A DNA stretch of 64,000 nt, from contig CM055819.1 in the NCBI GenBank assembly GCA_029582265.1, positions 25,062,715 to 25,126,714 of the forward strand. The letters are read 5' to 3'. This DNA is from Zoroaster sp. YZ-2022. Its lineage: Eukaryota > Echinodermata > Asteroidea > Forcipulatida > Zoroasteridae. Position 1 is the first letter of the stretch, and each line of letters begins with the position of its first letter. The notes under the pieces are model-generated. The model was not told where the DNA came from, did no database searches, and saw only the letters and a program-made list of their open reading frames with translations. The position numbers were made by a program, and so were the translations under genes. Positions 53,833 through 64,000 of the stretch are shown here, one piece after another.

Positions 53833-54332
53833 NNNNNNNNNNNNNNNNNNNNNNNNNNNNNNNNNNNNNNNNNNNNNNNNNNNNNNNNNNNNNNNNNNNN
53901 NNNNNNNNNNNNNNNNNNNNNNNNNNNNNNNNNNNNNNNNNNNNNNNNNNNNNNNNNNNNNNNNNNNNNNNNNNNNNNNNNNNNNNNNNNNNNNNNNNNN
54001 NNNNNNNNNNNNNNNNNNNNNNNNNNNNNNNNNNNNNNNNNNNNNNNNNNNNNNNNNNNNNNNNNNNNNNNNNNNNNNNNNNNNNNNNNNNNNNNNNNNN
54101 NNNNNNNNNNNNNNNNNNNNNNNNNNNNNNNNNNNNNNNNNNNNNNNNNNNNNNNNNNNNNNNNNNNNNNNNNNNNNNNNNNNNNNNNNNNNNNNNNNNN
54201 NNNNNNNNNNNNNNNNNNNNNNNNNNNNNNNNNNNNNNNNNNNNNNNNNNNNNNNNNNNNNNNNNNNNNNNNNNNNNNNNNNNNNNNNNNNNNNNNNNNN
54301 NNNNNNNNNNNNNNNNNNNNNNNNNNNNNNNN
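53833..54332. other. Assembly gap of 500 N
   Basis: Exactly 500 undetermined bases, a conventional scaffold filler, so true length is unknown. Sequence before the gap is receptor 5' flank; sequence after it does not continue that flank. Confidence 0.99.
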
Positions 54333-55430
54333 TTCAAGATTATTTGTGTAGACTAAAGCATTTATGGACAAGTATATACATGTAGACAATATGAATTTGT
54401 TTGTCACTCATTTATTCTCATAACAACACATACATGTACATATATATATATATGACAAGTTTATTTGTCCAATTTTGAATATAGTAAATGTGGATACAAT
54501 AGGAATGTGACTTAAAGCATCTGCAAGTTATTTTGATACAAAAAATGCTTTCCATAACACCAAAAAATCTAAATTTTTGTCTGAACTAACGAAGGCTATA
54601 ACCTACAAGGATTTAGGAGGATAATGGGACAGAAATTCAATAAACCTGATTCACACTATTTTTGTTTTCAGGGAGTTTACAAACAAATGTCCGTCAAAGT
54701 GACAAATGCTACATTTTATTTGGAAACAAAGTCTGTCCATGTGACAAACGTTATAATTTTAAGGAATACCCCATACAATGTACCTACAGTTTCTTAAATA
54801 TTCCCAAAAAATTTAATAACATAGAAAATTTCTACAGGGGCGTTTGCAAGATATAACCTTAAAAACAAAGAATGTACCAATGAAGATGTATTTTTTCAAG
54901 AAAAGAATGATATTGTCTGTCCTTGTGACAAACATTATTTTTAAGATGTTCTCCATCCAGTTTCTTCTGAAGTAATAAGGCAAAGGCAGAGTAATGTTGT
55001 TGAAAAGAATCTTGTAGGCTTTAAAAGTTTTACTGGGAAGATTATTGAAAATTCATTTTTAGTTAAAATTCAGATAATCAAAAAAAGTGTCTGTCCATGT
55101 GACTTCAAGAATATCTGCTCTTTTCTTCTGAAATATTTAATAAGTTATATTGATTTTCAGTGAAAACATGTCCAAAGGGGGTAAGGGATGTATTGGTAAA
55201 AAAAAACAATTAAAAGTTAGCATTAATTTTCTCTCGAAATGTCCCCTAAATGTATGCATTAATGTGGAGAGATTCACATACATACGTGTACCATCACAAC
55301 ATGTAATTACGTGATTATCTTAAAAGTCGATTCAGTATGTATACATGTAGTTATGTATATATGCTATTCCAAAAAACATTAAAACAAATCAGAAATTTCT
55401 GAAAAAAATCATGATTTTCAGCCAAAATTC
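54333..55430. other. Non-array sequence with diverged short repeats
   Basis: Does not align with other units. Related motifs recur: GTCTGTCCATGTGACAAACG (54732), GTCTGTCCTTGTGACAAACA (54914), GTCTGTCCATGTGACTTCAA (55090). A plus-strand frame at 54662-54856 spans two of them. No protein family is recognised. Confidence 0.4.
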
Positions 55431-56060
55431 CAGCTGTTGAAATCCGCAACGTCTGTTGGACATTTGCGGCCCGTGGCGGCAGCAAACATTTTTTCCTGTT
55501 TTTATGACGTACTTTTAAGGGAGCTCGAAAGGAGCCATTTTAACACCGGTCTGGCTGCCGCCGCGTTGTCCGTGGCCGTACATGTACATGTGTGTATGGG
55601 ATTCTCCTTGACGAGGGTCGGGTCATTGTCAAACTATTAGTCTGGTTGACAGCACCGGCAAGATCAAAGGACTATGTTTTATCGGCACAAAACAAGAACA
55701 ATTTGGACATTTTGCAGTGAGATTAAATTTCCTGATAACAAAATTCCACGAATCAAATACCTTGGACATTCAAAACTTTGGTTAGTCTTAGAATATTTGT
55801 TCGTAAAAAGCAAGAAAAATATGGTACCATTATGTGCGCTTATGCCGGACTCGAGATCTTCCTTTGGCTTCGCTATTTTCGTCCAGATTTCGTCCATTCC
55901 GGGCTTAATTGATACGATTCTATGTCACTTATATCACAAACTTTGGCATCAGTATAATCTCCATCAAATGACGATGATGAACAACACAATTGGTCAGTAC
56001 TACTTTCGGAAGTCGAAGTTGGTAAACTTATTTTTGCAGCTGTATGCGATGTACATGTGA
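55431..56060. other. Unrecognised segment abutting receptor copy 56112
   Basis: More G+C-rich than its surroundings. Plus frames at 55437-55640 and 55674-56060 and a minus frame at 55679-55897 (MDEIWTKIAKPKEDLESGIS) overlap; the minus one looks most protein-like, but no family is recognised. It replaces the normal receptor 3' flank and ends only about 10 bp beyond the ancestral stop position, so it marks an insertion or rearrangement. Confidence 0.4.
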
Positions 56061-56111
56061 TTGTTACTAAGCTTCAACTGTTTGTATTTCTGGACCAACT
56101 TGATTTGGTTG

Positions 56112-57065
56112 TCACCGTCGATCACGTCTGCACACCATAGACTTGAATGCTTTCCGAAGCTGTTCATATTTGAATCCATACAAGACTGGGTTTATAGCAG
56201 AATTCACCAATGCTAAGAAATTAAATGTGCCCCGAATGATGAAATTATCACTGACACTAATTATATCAGAACCACGTAACAATGGATCTATTAAGTACCA
56301 CAATGCTCCAGGTAACATAAGAATGAAGAAAGCCGTGGTGACAACAGCTACAGTGCTGGTGACTTTCTTGTGAGCTTGGTGCAGCTGTTGAGCTGGTCCC
56401 TGGATTCCTTGCTCTTCTAGGTGTCTGGCTCCTTGTTTGAGGTTGGCAAGTATTCGGATGTACATCCAAAATGTAGCTCCAACTGGTAGAAGAAACGCTA
56501 TCATTGACACAACGCCAAAAATGGTTTTACCTGCAAAGTTTTTCAATGAGCAGTTATCAGATTGGTACTGGATGATGATAAAAACTGCACGAGGCAAATG
56601 CACCATGGGTGGAATAACCCAAACAGCAAGTAATAACAGGGTAATCTTTCTTTTAGTGAAGTAATTTGGATACTGCAAAGGCCGGTTGATTCCAATAAAG
56701 CGTTCAAAATTTGCCAGTGTGAGGCTCAATACAGAGTTGACACTGAAGCAGTTGATAAAGAAATAATAAGTCCATGTACATGTACTTCTGTGCAGAAAAA
56801 TTAATTCTGAAGAACAATGAGTACTGTTGAGAGTCAAATAAGATACAAACGGTAAGGTAATGAATGGATATAGAGGATAACTTGCAGAAACTAATGCATC
56901 TGCGATAGCTAGATTCAGAATCACGAAGTTGGTGACATTATGCAGTGTCTTCGTATAACATATAGTCACACATACAAGAATGTTTCCAATCGACCCCACA
57001 ATTCCTACAAGTATCATCACAACCTGATAAAATGTCTGTATCTCCTCATTAATATTGTCATCCAT
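56112..57065 (-). CDS. Rhodopsin-class orphan GPCR with shortened C-tail (317 aa)
   Basis: Starts MDDNINEEIQTFYQ. All seven segments and NSAINPVLY are present. The tail ends SMVCRRDRR because a Trp codon became Arg and the next Arg codon (AGA) became TGA; 14 more residues can be read to the ancestral stop at 56067-56069. Loop 1/TM3 has an in-frame insertion (RSTCTWTYYFF against KSTWTYYFF) made of an extra TACATG. Loss of the last residues would leave the membrane core intact, so function is possible. The normal 3' flank is missing. Confidence 0.88.
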   Translation of the reverse strand: MDDNINEEIQTFYQVVMILVGIVGSIGNILVCVTICYTKTLHNVTNFVILNLAIADALVSASYPLYPFITLPFVSYLTLNSTHCSSELIFLHRSTCTWTYYFFINCFSVNSVLSLTLANFERFIGINRPLQYPNYFTKRKITLLLLAVWVIPPMVHLPRAVFIIIQYQSDNCSLKNFAGKTIFGVVSMIAFLLPVGATFWMYIRILANLKQGARHLEEQGIQGPAQQLHQAHKKVTSTVAVVTTAFFILMLPGALWYLIDPLLRGSDIISVSDNFIIRGTFNFLALVNSAINPVLYGFKYEQLRKAFKSMVCRRDRR

Positions 57066-59755
57066 CTTGAGTATCTTTACTCGCTGTATGTAAACAACGA
57101 AAATGATTCAATCAACCTGCAAATATTTCAAGCAGGACCAACGTTACTGGCAGAAAGCTATGTGAGATCATAGGCACGGCAGAGCAGCTTTGAGTGCGTA
57201 AATCCCAGCCGACAGATTACATGTATATCCCATTGTTAATGACCCCGGGGATCATGAATAAACCCACACAGCATGTCAACTGCCAAATGGCACAGATTAA
57301 CCAGTAGGATTTCATTCTTCAACATAAAATAATTATACCAAATTGGCATACACGGACATAGATCTACAGTATAGCCTAAACATAAAAACATGTCAACCAA
57401 TTGGCACAGATTAAACAATAGGACATGTAGGTAGGTCAATTAAACCTTTGGCTTTTGATGCGTGTAGTGTCATAAATGTCAATTATTAGCCATCGTTGTT
57501 AGCCATTGTTCCTCACAATAAAGCCTTTTTCAAACGAGGGAAACAGTAGGCGTTTTCAAACGAGGGAAACAGTAGGCGTTTTCACACTTGGATCGCTTTA
57601 CCAAAGGACTAGTGCCAGGATGATTAACTGATTAACCCATTAACCGACCAACCGACCAACCGACCAAAACTGCAATATCAACCATTTAGTAATTTGCTCC
57701 AACTGAATCCAATATTAAAAAAAAAAAAAAAAATCCAAAAACACAATTTTGGAGGAATTGCCACACTGGCAAGTTTATTGATGCTTTTTGAATGAAAATG
57801 TTATACATACATGTACATTTGCTGACTATATCTACATGTACATGTAGTTTGTGTGGCCGTTGGGTGCAAACTTTCGGTTAAGTGGTTAACCGACCGAGAA
57901 TGTTTCGGTTAAATGGTTATCGAACTAACCTGTAATTCCCAACCTTACCCCAGACTGCCCCAGGAAAAGGGCTTCCACCAGAAAATAGCCAACCCTGATC
58001 AGATTTGGAATAGGGGTAAAGCAGTAAAATCCTGGGAAGTAACAGCTGTTGCGAAATGAAAGTGGTTTGCGATTACCCTAGTTTACGTGATTGACGGATC
58101 ACGTAAAAGGTCAGAGTGATAAACAGCAGAGGTCAGTATTGATGAGGAAGAAGTGTTTCTTCAACTAGTAATGATGATTCTAGCGCTAGAGGGAGCCCTC
58201 CTGAGCAGGAATAGGATGACGAAAGTGACAAGTACATGTAAGGTGAGGGGGGAGGAGGGGACTTTGCCACCCAACCCCTGTGGTATCGGGTCAACTCGTA
58301 CCCAAGCCATCTTGTACCCAGGTCAACTCCTACCCAAAACATCTTACCCAAGTCAACATACTCAACTCGTACCCAAGTCACCTTGTACCCGAGTCAACTC
58401 GTACCAGAGTCACTTTGTACCCAGGTCAACCCAGAAAGACCAGAAAGACCAGCTAGAAGACAAACATGAAATAAAAAAGGTTGGAAAAAGAAATTTCAGT
58501 GAAAGAATAATAAGTTTATAAAGTGCTGCTTATTACATTTGTAGGAATGAATTTGTTCGCTAAAACTTAGACGGCATTTTGTTTAAAAAATAAAATGGAT
58601 GTACAGTAGTATGACTGTGTCTCATAGTATTATCCTTTAATAATATGTTAAAGGAAGAGACTGTCTACAACTCCCACAGTCTCCTCATTTAACAATTGTT
58701 AAAGGAGATGGCAGGAGTTGAGAGGCAGTCTCAACAGGATGCATGGAGCATACATGTATATTCAAAGGCAGGTTCAAACTTCATGAGGATGTGCTGTAAA
58801 AGTCAAGTGATAACTGAGAATGTTGACAATGAACCTGCTCTTTTACCCCTATTTTTTTTTTTTAATCACTTGCATTCATGTACAATGTACATATGACAAC
58901 ACCCATTGCCCATCTACATGTAGTACTACATGTACATGCATTACAGTGCACTAATTAAAATAGGAAAAAAATGGTGTATGAGCATTCCACAGAACAGAGG
59001 TGCCTTCATGTACAATGTACATGTACCTGTACAGTACATATATTTGAATTTACATGTACATGTACGTACATGTATGTATTACAGCTCTGTTGTTCAGTAA
59101 TTAAAACATGTTTTTATTTATTTCATGTCAAATTGCAGGAAATATCACCATGTTGGTTATCGGCAAGAAGTGAGGTTGTGTTGGGGCTACATGTATCATG
59201 GATGTCCTCCGCACAACTTTTTTTCATATCCTCCAGTAACCTAGTTTGCTAAATATGATGCGATCTACATGTACATGTTTTGACAACATATTCAATTATT
59301 TTCCCTCGCAATTAACAAATTGGTTTCCTTATTGGTGATATTTCTGTAGTGAGCTTTACTACACGTAGTTAAAACAATTTTCAGTTCATACAAGCGTACA
59401 CAGATCCCACCCAATATGGACTCCCACTCAGACAAACTCAGCAGCCAAGGGTCATTCCACATCAAATCACACACTTCCCAAGGTCAGTCCCACAATTTTT
59501 TTTTATTTTTTTTTTTACTTTCTAATGAAAGTTCCGAATTCCAAATTAAAGGTCAAAAGTATACTCATTGTGTAGACAAAATATAAAATTGGCTCTTAAT
59601 TAAATACATGTACATGTAATTATGTGAAATACATGTTAGGGTGTACTTTTCAAGATGTGCTGAGCGCTCAATGCTGATGTACAATGTACATTATGTACTA
59701 ACTACATTTATACTCGTGCACATGTACATGTATAGTATTGATGTACTTTATGCAT
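57066..59755. other. 5' flank and array spacer, last unit
   Basis: More diverged flank to about 57600 (contains GCGTTTTCAAACGAGGGAAACAGTAG duplicated near 57530-57580, each copy listed here in part), then spacer with the minisatellite (58285-58440), palindrome (58657-58732) and TACATGTA runs. A 57840-58250 stretch is specific to this unit. No gene is supported. Confidence 0.4.
58657..58732. repeat. Conserved imperfect palindrome (last unit), empty TTAA site
   Basis: GAGACTGTCTACAACTCCC pairs with GGAGTTGAGAGGCAGTCTC around TTTAACAATTGTTAAA. It shows the uninterrupted state of the site occupied at 20042-20669. Confidence 0.68.
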
Positions 59756-59759
59756 CATT

Positions 59760-59957
59760 TGATGTACGTGTACATACATGGTTTTTTTTTGTACCCATTT
59801 TTTTTGGTACCCAAATGTACCCATTTTAATTTTTTTTTCCCCCCTATGCTATCATTGTATATTGTTTGTAATTCATGTTTTTCTTTGTTTCCGCGCCTTG
59901 AGCGCCCAGCAGGGTGGATATGTGCGTGCTAAAAATCTTTATTAGTATTATTATTGT
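59760..59957 (+). repeat. Retroposed element 3' tail
   Basis: T-rich sequence, then CCGCGCCTTGAGCGCCCAG, GGTGGATATGTGCGTGC and an ATTATT tail. The 3' end resembles the SINE family but differs internally. Other units lack it (TGTATAGCTACATTGTACGC at 31730). Confidence 0.5.
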
Positions 59958-60795
59958 ACACTCAGCGGTGTGACTGGGGTTGGTTCTGCAGTCTGAACAG
60001 GGGGACTAACAGGCCTTGGGTGGGAGAGTGTCAGAATTCTACCTCACTAAGTCTTTTGGCCATGAATAAACTCCAGGGTTAGTTCTGACAGGGAGCACGA
60101 GTCCAAATTGGTTTGAGTCTGAGTCCTAGTGATTGTACTGTACATGATCATTAGAGTCAGAGTCTCTAAAAATCGGACTTGAATAAAAAGTTATACAGCA
60201 TCAACATCAATAAAAACAGTTTTTGTAGCAACACCTTCTCTGCCTAAATTATGGTGCTAGAAATATGACTTCATATTAAATTAAAGAGGGTGTACACTAC
60301 TGATAAAATGCCTAAAAAGGCATACTTTATAAGAGTGAAGAGATACAACAGATCTGTGAAAGTTTCAGCTTATTTCATTGTATGATTTACAATAAAATGG
60401 CAAAAAAAAAATCCTATTTCCAGCGTTGCTTGTATGCATTCTAATGAAAAGTATCACACTGAGTGTTACAGGTATTTCTTAAATTTGTAAATTGTCAACA
60501 AAATGTTCACATTTTCTCGAATAAAGACAGCATTTGAGACGGAATAAGTTTACAGAATGTTTGGTACCATCAGATCTTCAAACCAAGTAAGCTTTAAGAT
60601 AATAATTCACAACATTTGTTTTCAGGCAATTACCTAGATAGTAAAAACTGCCTTTAGCGCCTCTATACACTAAAACTATTCTTGAAAAATGTAAACAATT
60701 ACAGATTTGCATGAAACTTACTTGCTGTATTTAAGTTGATGATGGTATTGATTAAACATCCCTTGATATATTTCTGTGTCAGGTATTATCATTTT

Positions 60796-61110
60796 AATAA
60801 TAATAATAATAATGTGTGGATTTATATAGCGCACGTATCCACCAACTAAGTGGTGCTCAAGGCGCATTATATTATTATCCCTGCTCATAAGGCTCATAAG
60901 GCTCATAAATCATTCCTGAAACCATCTCAGCTCCCTGGGGAGTATACAGCTCAATTGCTGCCATTTCTAGCGCATATAGAGCAAACCAACTCTGCCTTCA
61001 CAGGTACCCATTTAACCCCTGGGTGGAGAGAAGCAATTATGATTAAGTGTCTTGCTCAAGGACACAAGTGTCACGGCCGTGATTCGAACCCACATTATGT
61101 TGCTAACACC
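60796..61110 (-). repeat. tRNA-derived SINE, minus orientation, unit-specific
   Basis: Starts with (AAT)n, then GCGCACGTATCCACCAACTA, the body CAGCTCCCTGGGGAGTATAC, and a B-box GATTCGAACCC. Other units at this site read TTTTAGTGCAATTGATCA, part of which is deleted here. GGCTCATAA is repeated three times near 60890. Confidence 0.8.
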
Positions 61111-61247
61111 AGAACTTGAATCCGGTAAATAAATTGTTGTCTACCGGAGACGTAAATTCCATGTTGGAGTGAATACGTCAAATCTGAATGCATATCCACT
61201 GAGTTCTATTTTCTTGAAATTAGATGAAACTTTCACGGGTTGTTAAT

Positions 61248-62323
61248 TAAAGAACCTGTATGGATGCATTGACAGACATCTTACCTAAAGTGTACATGCA
61301 TACTGGGGGTTAGGGTTAAAGAACCTGTATGGATGCATTGACAGACATCTTACCTAAAGTGTACATGCATACTGGGGGTTAGAGTTAAAGAACCTGTATG
61401 GATGCATTGACAGACATCTTACCTAAAGTGTACATGCATACTGGGGGTTAGGATGAAAGAACCTGTATGGATGCATTGACAGACATCTTACCTAAAGTGT
61501 ACATGCATACTGGGGTTAGGTTAAAGAACCTGTATGGATGCATTGACAGACATCTTACCTAAAGTGTACATGCATACTGGGGTTAGGATTAAAGAACCTG
61601 TATGGATGCATTGACAGACATCTTACCTAAAGTGTACATGCATACTGGGGGTTAGGATGAAAGAACCTGTATGGATGCATTGACAGACATCTTACCTAAA
61701 GTGTACATGCATACTGGGGGTTAGGGTTAAAGAACCTGTATGGATGCATTGACAGACATCTTACCTAAAGTGTACATGCATACTGGGGGTTAGGATTAAA
61801 GAACCTGTATGGATGCATTGACAGACATCTTACCTAAAGTGTACATGCATACTGGGGTTAGGATGAAAGAACCTGTATGGATGCATTGACAGACATCTTA
61901 CCTAAAGTGTACATGCATACTGGGGAGTTAGGGTTAAAGAACCTGTATGGATGCATTGACAGACATCTTACCTAAAGTGTAAATGCATACTGGGGTTAGG
62001 TTAAAGAACCTGTATGGATGCATTGACAGACATCTTACCTAAAGTGTACATGCATACTGGGGGTTAGGATGAAAGAACCTGTATGGATGCATTGACAGAC
62101 ATCTTACCTAAAGTGTACATGCATACTGGGGGTTAGGGTTAAAGAACCTGTATGGATGCATTGGCAGACATCTTACCTAAAGTGTACATGCATACTGGGG
62201 GTTAGGGTTAAAGAACCTGTATGGATGCATTGACAGACATCTTACCTAAAGTGTACATGCATACTGGGGGTTAGGATTAAAGAACCTGTATGGATGCATT
62301 GACAGACATCTTACCTAAAGTGT
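61248..62323. repeat. 69-bp tandem array, about 16 copies
   Basis: Each unit has GAACCTGTATGGATGCATTG, ACAGACATCTTACCTAAAG, then TGTACATGCATACTGGGGG and TTAGGGTTAAA (or GATTAAA, GATGAAA). The first two thirds are single-copy in the other units (32800, 48625). The last third resembles the right end of the TTAA element at 48348-48615. TTAGGG here is not a telomere. Confidence 0.92.
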
Positions 62324-62405
62324 ATATTGGCTTTATGGGACCAACTAAACGTAACCATTTGTCAGACACATCTAGTCATTATGCATTATAACTCACTCAT
62401 TGTTT

Positions 62406-62545
62406 GCACACTGCAGAAAGCTGTGGTGACACATGTATGAGCTATATTTGGTCACATTCATGTGAGTCAGCTGTTGAGCTGGTGGTCCCTCAATTTTTGC
62501 TGTTCAAGGTTTGTGGCTCCATGCAAGTTTGGGGCTGGTTTTGAC
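62406..62545 (-). pseudogene. Old GPCR relic, last unit
   Basis: Same decayed loop 3 region: GCAGAAAGCTGTGGTGACA, CAGCTGTTGAGCTGGTGGTC, TTCAAGGTTTGTGGCTCCAT. Confidence 0.72.
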
Positions 62546-62596
62546 TGATTATAGACTCTGAAGCAAAACATGACTTTTTTTCAACAAAGCTCATAT

Positions 62597-63264
62597 TGTT
62601 ACGGTCACAGTTTGTGTCCATAGTTATTTTCAGCTCATATTCACTGAGCCGTTAATCCTTTGGTTTCTTAACTTTCTCTACCAATGTCTTGGTACATGTG
62701 TGTAACAGCTCACATCTATAGTTCTGTACCCACCTCATCACTGGACGATCCGTGGGCGTGGTTGACATGCCTACCTAGTCTATCTACTCTATGACTACCT
62801 ACTCTGAGTGGCACTGATGGGCTGTGATGTTCCCCACAGGGCTACCTACTCTGTTCAACAAGATGCCTGGTGGTAAGTGCTGGAGCCGAGCCCCCCCCCC
62901 CCCCCCCCAGTCCCGAGCCCCCGAGTTGACCGAGCAAGCTGGCATTCCGATTTCTTTATGGTAATGATTTAATATTCGGCCGAATACTTATTTGTTGATT
63001 TATTTCTGCTGTAAACCACTTCATGTCTTGATTTATTATTTCCTAAATTAATGTCATTCACTTGTAGTCACCCGTTGAGATTGGTATAAATAAATTCATG
63101 TAATTATTGTTATAATTATTATACAGAATGTCTCAACCTGTGTCCTTTGTCATCAGTTGCTGGTTTCCCTATTCATTTATCATTTTGGTTATTCCCTTGT
63201 TTATCGTCTGCCTTGCGCACCGGCTTTGATGGCTATTCACCGGATCAGTTGGTCGTATGTAACA
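62597..63264 (+). mobile_element. Solo LTR with internal deletion
   Basis: Third copy of the TGTTAC...GTAACA LTR. About 120 bp including the TATA box is missing after CTATAGTTCTGTACC (62726). The C run (62888-62908) is the longest of the three. Confidence 0.75.
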
Positions 63265-63938
63265 ATCTGATGACAAGTTCTGCAGGCCAGAGTTAAATTC
63301 AAGGAGCGTGGAGTCTGAAAAGATGTCCAGCTCAGCTAGACTGAGCACACCCCTAGTTTCAACTTCAAACAGGTCCAATAGCAAACGGACATCAGATTTA
63401 CAGTTTAAAGGGATGGTACATCATTGGTATTGTTGGCAAAACTGCTTCTGCGAGGATCAACTCTCTTTGAATCAAGACAGGTGTTGTGTCTGCTTTATTG
63501 TATTAGCGCCCTCAATTGTCAGTGTTGAGATATGATAAGCCAGATTGGAAATGTAGTTATGAAGTTCAAGAACATACAATAATTTTACCATTAACTAAAA
63601 TTGTTGTCAGTGTCATTTATTTCCATTCAGTTATGTGTGTATTCAGTTTAATGTGGAATTTAAGAAAGAGAACTCTTTCCTAAATTCAAACTAGAAGTTA
63701 TTTCACTTTTCTCAAAAATGACAGAGCTTCGGACACAATTATTTCAAGTGAAGATTGATACCATCGTTAGCTTTTACACCTAGTACGTTTCACAATACAA
63801 TTCAACCAAATTTGGTTATTTTTGATTTATAAATCCTATTCCTTACCATTAACAAATCAAAATTAAATCTTAAAAATAATTGTCACACTAAATTCTAGAA
63901 CTTGTATTCAATAGACAGTGCCCAATACATTGTGAATG
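63265..63938. other. 3' flank of the last receptor copy
   Basis: Follows 36358-37023 throughout. The TTAA near 63659 is unoccupied (GTGGAATTTAAGAAAGAG), the empty site for 51401-52124. Confidence 0.55.
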
Positions 63939-64000
63939 TTACTGAGCTTCAACTGTTTCCATTTCTGGACGAACTTGATTTGGTTGTCTCCATCGATCAC
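63939..64000 (-). CDS. Rhodopsin-class GPCR, array copy, 3' end only
   Basis: The minus strand reads into the standard tail: CDRWRQPNQVRPEMETVEAQ-like coding ending at a TAA at 63939-63941, as in copy 37024. The rest lies beyond the right edge, so the array continues. Confidence 0.85.
   Translation of the reverse strand, partial: DRWRQPNQVRPEMETVEAQ

Noticed and set aside
53791..54407. Long frames across the N block on both strands
   Set aside because: They consist of undetermined bases.
58133..58521. Overlapping frames on both strands near 58.2-58.5 kb
   Set aside because: Both cross the minisatellite and disagree between units.
61248..62323. TTAGGG motifs suggesting an internal telomere
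   Set aside because: TTAGGG appears once per 69-bp unit, not in tandem, and matches a transposon-end sequence.

Overview
The window looks like nuclear DNA from a marine invertebrate deuterostome, most likely an echinoderm, with hemichordate or lancelet not excluded. The reasons are spliced metazoan genes (an ABCA-type transporter), intronless rhodopsin-class receptors in a tandem array, tRNA-derived SINEs ending in (ATT)n, a Ty3/gypsy retroelement, and the dispersed palindrome TACATGTA. Nothing prokaryotic or viral-genomic is seen. The sequence is AT-rich and contains one 500-N assembly gap (53833-54332).

Left part (1-16.3 kb). Positions 1-4252 hold the 5' part of a Ty3/gypsy element on the minus strand (LTR, primer-binding site, frameshifted gag, open protease-RT-RNase H frame running off the edge). 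It sits inside an older inverted-repeat element. From 5469 to 11533, five minus-strand exons encode the first ATP-binding domain and following linker of an ABCA3-like lipid transporter. Its introns are packed with nested elements, several dated relative to each other by empty-site copies. A 1512-bp solo LTR (12025-13536) interrupts a SINE and carries fifteen 57-bp repeats. At 14437-15241 is the 3' end of an unrecognised plus-strand gene of at least three exons. A piggyBac-like 5' terminus ends at 16314, on the TTAA where the receptor array starts.

Right part (16.3-64 kb). This is a tandem array of minus-strand, single-exon rhodopsin-class GPCR genes: five intact copies (28701, 37024, 41020, 44179, 52393), one with a shortened tail (56112), one with a single nonsense codon (17158), a partial copy at the right edge (63939), two identical-structure 3' fragments (23662, 39292), and older coding relics in the spacers. 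The long units are about 8 kb. Their spacers align with each other, so insertions can be read by comparing units: solo LTRs, three TTAA-flanked piggyBac-type elements, Helentron-like elements with tandem cores, a THAP-encoding TTAA element, SINEs, and a 69-bp array.

How it fits together: the receptors share almost invariant intracellular segments while extracellular loop 1, the outer end of TM3 and loop 3 vary, as expected of a lineage-specific chemosensory-type expansion still undergoing duplication, exchange and gene death. The ligand and role are not known from the sequence.
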